The translations under genes and the position numbers were made by a program. A model generated the notes under the pieces. The model ran no database searches and was not told the origin of the DNA. It saw only the letters and a program-made list of their open reading frames with translations. From an uncultured Collinsella sp. (GTDB lineage: Bacteria > Actinomycetota > Coriobacteriia > Coriobacteriales > Coriobacteriaceae), in contig USQE01000008.1 in the NCBI GenBank assembly GCA_900556675.1, positions 1 to 16,339 on the forward strand: 16,339 nt of DNA, in the 5' to 3' direction. Position 1 is the first letter of the stretch. Each line of letters starts with the position of its first letter. Of this stretch, positions 15,028 to 16,339 are shown in pieces.

Positions 15028-15993
15028 ATGCCGGGTAAAAGCCTAGAGAACATGCACGTAGCGGTCTTGGCGGGCGGTCATTCCGCGGAGCGCGAGATCT
15101 CGCTCAATTCGGGAAAGAACGTCGTGGTGGCCCTGAAGGAGGCCGGCTACACTTCGGTGGAGCTGCTCGACACGGCTGCCGATGATTTTATGGTAACCAT
15201 GGCGACCGGTGGTTTCGACGTGGCGTTTATCGCCATGCACGGTGCCGGCGGCGAGGATGGTGCCATGCAGGGTGCCATGGAGACCCTGGGTATCCCCTAC
15301 ACGGCTTCGGGCGTGCTTGCCAGCGCTTGCGGTGCCGACAAGGAGGTCTCTAAGCTCCTGTACGCCAGGGCGGGCATTCCCATTGCCCCCGGCCTTGCGC
15401 TCGAGGCGGGCGATGAAGTCGACATCGATCATATCGTCGAGGTTTGTGGCGAGCGCTGCTTTGTGAAGCCGGCCGTAAACGGTTCCAGCTATGGCATTTC
15501 CCTGGTCCATGAACCCTCCGAGCTGCCCGCGGCAATCGACAAGGCGTTTGAGTACGGCGACAAAGTGCTGGTCGAGAAGTGCATCGAGGGTACCGAGATC
15601 ACCGTCGGCGTATACGGCGAAGATGACGTGCGCGCTCTGCCGATTGTCGAGATTCGTAAGCCCGAGGACTGCGAGTTCTATGATCTGGACGTGAAGTATG
15701 TCGACCCTACGGACATCCATCGCATTCCGGCGCAGATTTCACCCGAGAACTACGCTCGTGCCCAGGAGCTCGCCTGCGCTGCCCATAAGGCCCTCGGTTG
15801 CCTGGGTATCTCGCGCAGCGACTTTATCGTGAGCGAGGACGGCCCCGTTATCCTCGAGACCAATACCATTCCCGGCATGACCGACACGTCGCTGTATCCG
15901 GATGAGATCCGCCACACCGACGACATGACGTTCCCGCAGGTCTGTGACAGTCTGATTCGTATGGGGCTTCGTCGAGCGGGCGTTGCATGCTAA
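15028..15993 (+). CDS. ddl: D-alanine--D-alanine ligase
   Basis: Cytoplasmic ATP-grasp enzyme that joins two D-alanines for the peptidoglycan stem peptide. The 321 residues show AGGHSAEREISL with the N-terminal substrate Glu21, HGAGGEDGAMQG (71-82), the ATP-grasp loop VNGSSYGIS, EKCIEGTEITVGV, and metal-binding ETNTIPGMTDTSLYP (277-291). The FYDLDVKY segment (217-224) keeps the Lys-Tyr of the omega loop typical of D-Ala-D-Ala enzymes, which argues against a VanA-type D-Ala-D-Lac ligase. The ATG at 15028 follows AGGAGGAG. A possible -10 (TACAAT, 14982-14987) lies upstream without a good -35. The end overlaps the next gene by 7 bases. Confidence 0.95.
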   Translation: MPGKSLENMHVAVLAGGHSAEREISLNSGKNVVVALKEAGYTSVELLDTAADDFMVTMATGGFDVAFIAMHGAGGEDGAMQGAMETLGIPYTASGVLASACGADKEVSKLLYARAGIPIAPGLALEAGDEVDIDHIVEVCGERCFVKPAVNGSSYGISLVHEPSELPAAIDKAFEYGDKVLVEKCIEGTEITVGVYGEDDVRALPIVEIRKPEDCEFYDLDVKYVDPTDIHRIPAQISPENYARAQELACAAHKALGCLGISRSDFIVSEDGPVILETNTIPGMTDTSLYPDEIRHTDDMTFPQVCDSLIRMGLRRAGVAC

Positions 15994-16339
15994 TCGAGGA
16001 CGCGGTTTCATCAGGAACGCCGCAGTTTGTCATCGACTCCTATGCCACGCTTGCCGAGCGCGCCAAAACCCAATCGTTTGGTCTCATCGAGGAAGATGTT
16101 ATCGTCCTCGATACCGAGACCACGGGTCTTTCGGTGCAGGACAACGAGCTTATTGAGATATCGGCGGCCCGCCTTTCGGGCCGCGAGATCGTCGACCGCT
16201 TCGATACCTTCGTGCATCCCAAGCAGCTGATTCCCGCCGAGATTACCGAGCTCACGAGCATTACAAACGCCGATGTGGCAGATGCCCCATCGGCCGTCGA
16301 GGCCGTGGCCGCTCTCGCCGATTTTGTCGGCGGCTGCCC
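15987..16339 (+). CDS. DEDD-type 3'-5' exonuclease domain protein (5' part only)
   Basis: The frame is open to the window edge, giving the first 117 residues. An N-terminal segment of about 36 residues leads into the exonuclease fold: IVLDTETTGL with catalytic Asp42 and Glu44, NELIEISAARL, then FDTFVHPKQLIPAEITELTSIT, as in DNA polymerase III epsilon and the exonuclease part of some DinG helicases. The ATG at 15987 overlaps the ddl stop by 7 bases, with only a weak ribosome site, so translation is probably coupled. Whether a helicase or polymerase domain follows cannot be seen. A DinG-type exonuclease-helicase is one possibility, as is a stand-alone epsilon-like protein. Confidence 0.85.
   Translation, partial: MLIEDAVSSGTPQFVIDSYATLAERAKTQSFGLIEEDVIVLDTETTGLSVQDNELIEISAARLSGREIVDRFDTFVHPKQLIPAEITELTSITNADVADAPSAVEAVAALADFVGGC

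Noticed and set aside
14082..15038. 318-codon open frame opposite rlmN
   Set aside because: Antisense of rlmN, overlapping the ddl start; the rlmN frame has clear radical-SAM motifs.
15028..15993. VanA-type D-Ala-D-Lac ligase instead of Ddl
   Set aside because: The omega-loop Lys-Tyr of D-Ala-D-Ala ligases is kept and no vanH or vanX is next to it.

Overview
The window looks like the chromosomal replication-origin region of a high-G+C Gram-positive bacterium. The gene set and protein sequences (gyrB, a DUF721/DciA gene, recF, dnaN, dnaA, rpmH, rnpA, yidD, yidC, jag, rsmG, parA, parB, ddl) fit Actinomycetota. My best guess is class Coriobacteriia, Collinsella-like; that placement is judged by eye and was not searched.

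Layout. Leftward genes fill 71-8305. Read in their own direction they are a GHKL ATPase gene of unrecognised family, dnaA (15 bases after it), a 238-base gap, dnaN, recF, dciA, a strong hairpin terminator, and gyrB. Rightward genes start at 8651: rpmH, rnpA, yidD, yidC and jag, behind a near-consensus promoter (8549-8578) and ended by a terminator at 10799-10830. Then come rsmG, a cluster of three parS sites, parA, parB and a small membrane protein gene, ended by a terminator near 13722. rlmN is the only leftward gene on the right side. ddl and the start of an exonuclease gene close the window.

Origin. Transcription diverges around 8306-8650. Two intergenic regions, dnaN-dnaA (4975-5212) and the divergent gap (8306-8650), carry the same DnaA-box-like sequence TTTTCAACA, including a perfect 15-base inverted match between them. 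The dnaN-dnaA gap also has an 84% A+T stretch with a DnaA-trio-like run. This suggests a split origin flanking dnaA and the ATPase gene. DnaA carries Asn where E. coli has Asp433 in its box-reading motif, which may go with the altered box.

Most unusual gene. The 450-residue protein at 6953-8305 joins a SpoIIAB/RsbW-like ATPase fold, about 170 residues very rich in Gln, Pro, Met and Tyr, and a C-terminal winged helix. It sits between the origin and dnaA and probably shares dnaA's transcript. I know of no described replication factor with this architecture, and it is the best candidate here for a new system.

How the genes work together: initiation (DnaA, the origin, possibly the ATPase), helicase loading (DciA), the sliding clamp (DnaN), gap repair (RecF), supercoiling (GyrB) and origin segregation (ParA, ParB, parS) are all encoded within about 14 kb. 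No tRNA, rRNA, CRISPR array, insertion sequence or phage gene was seen.
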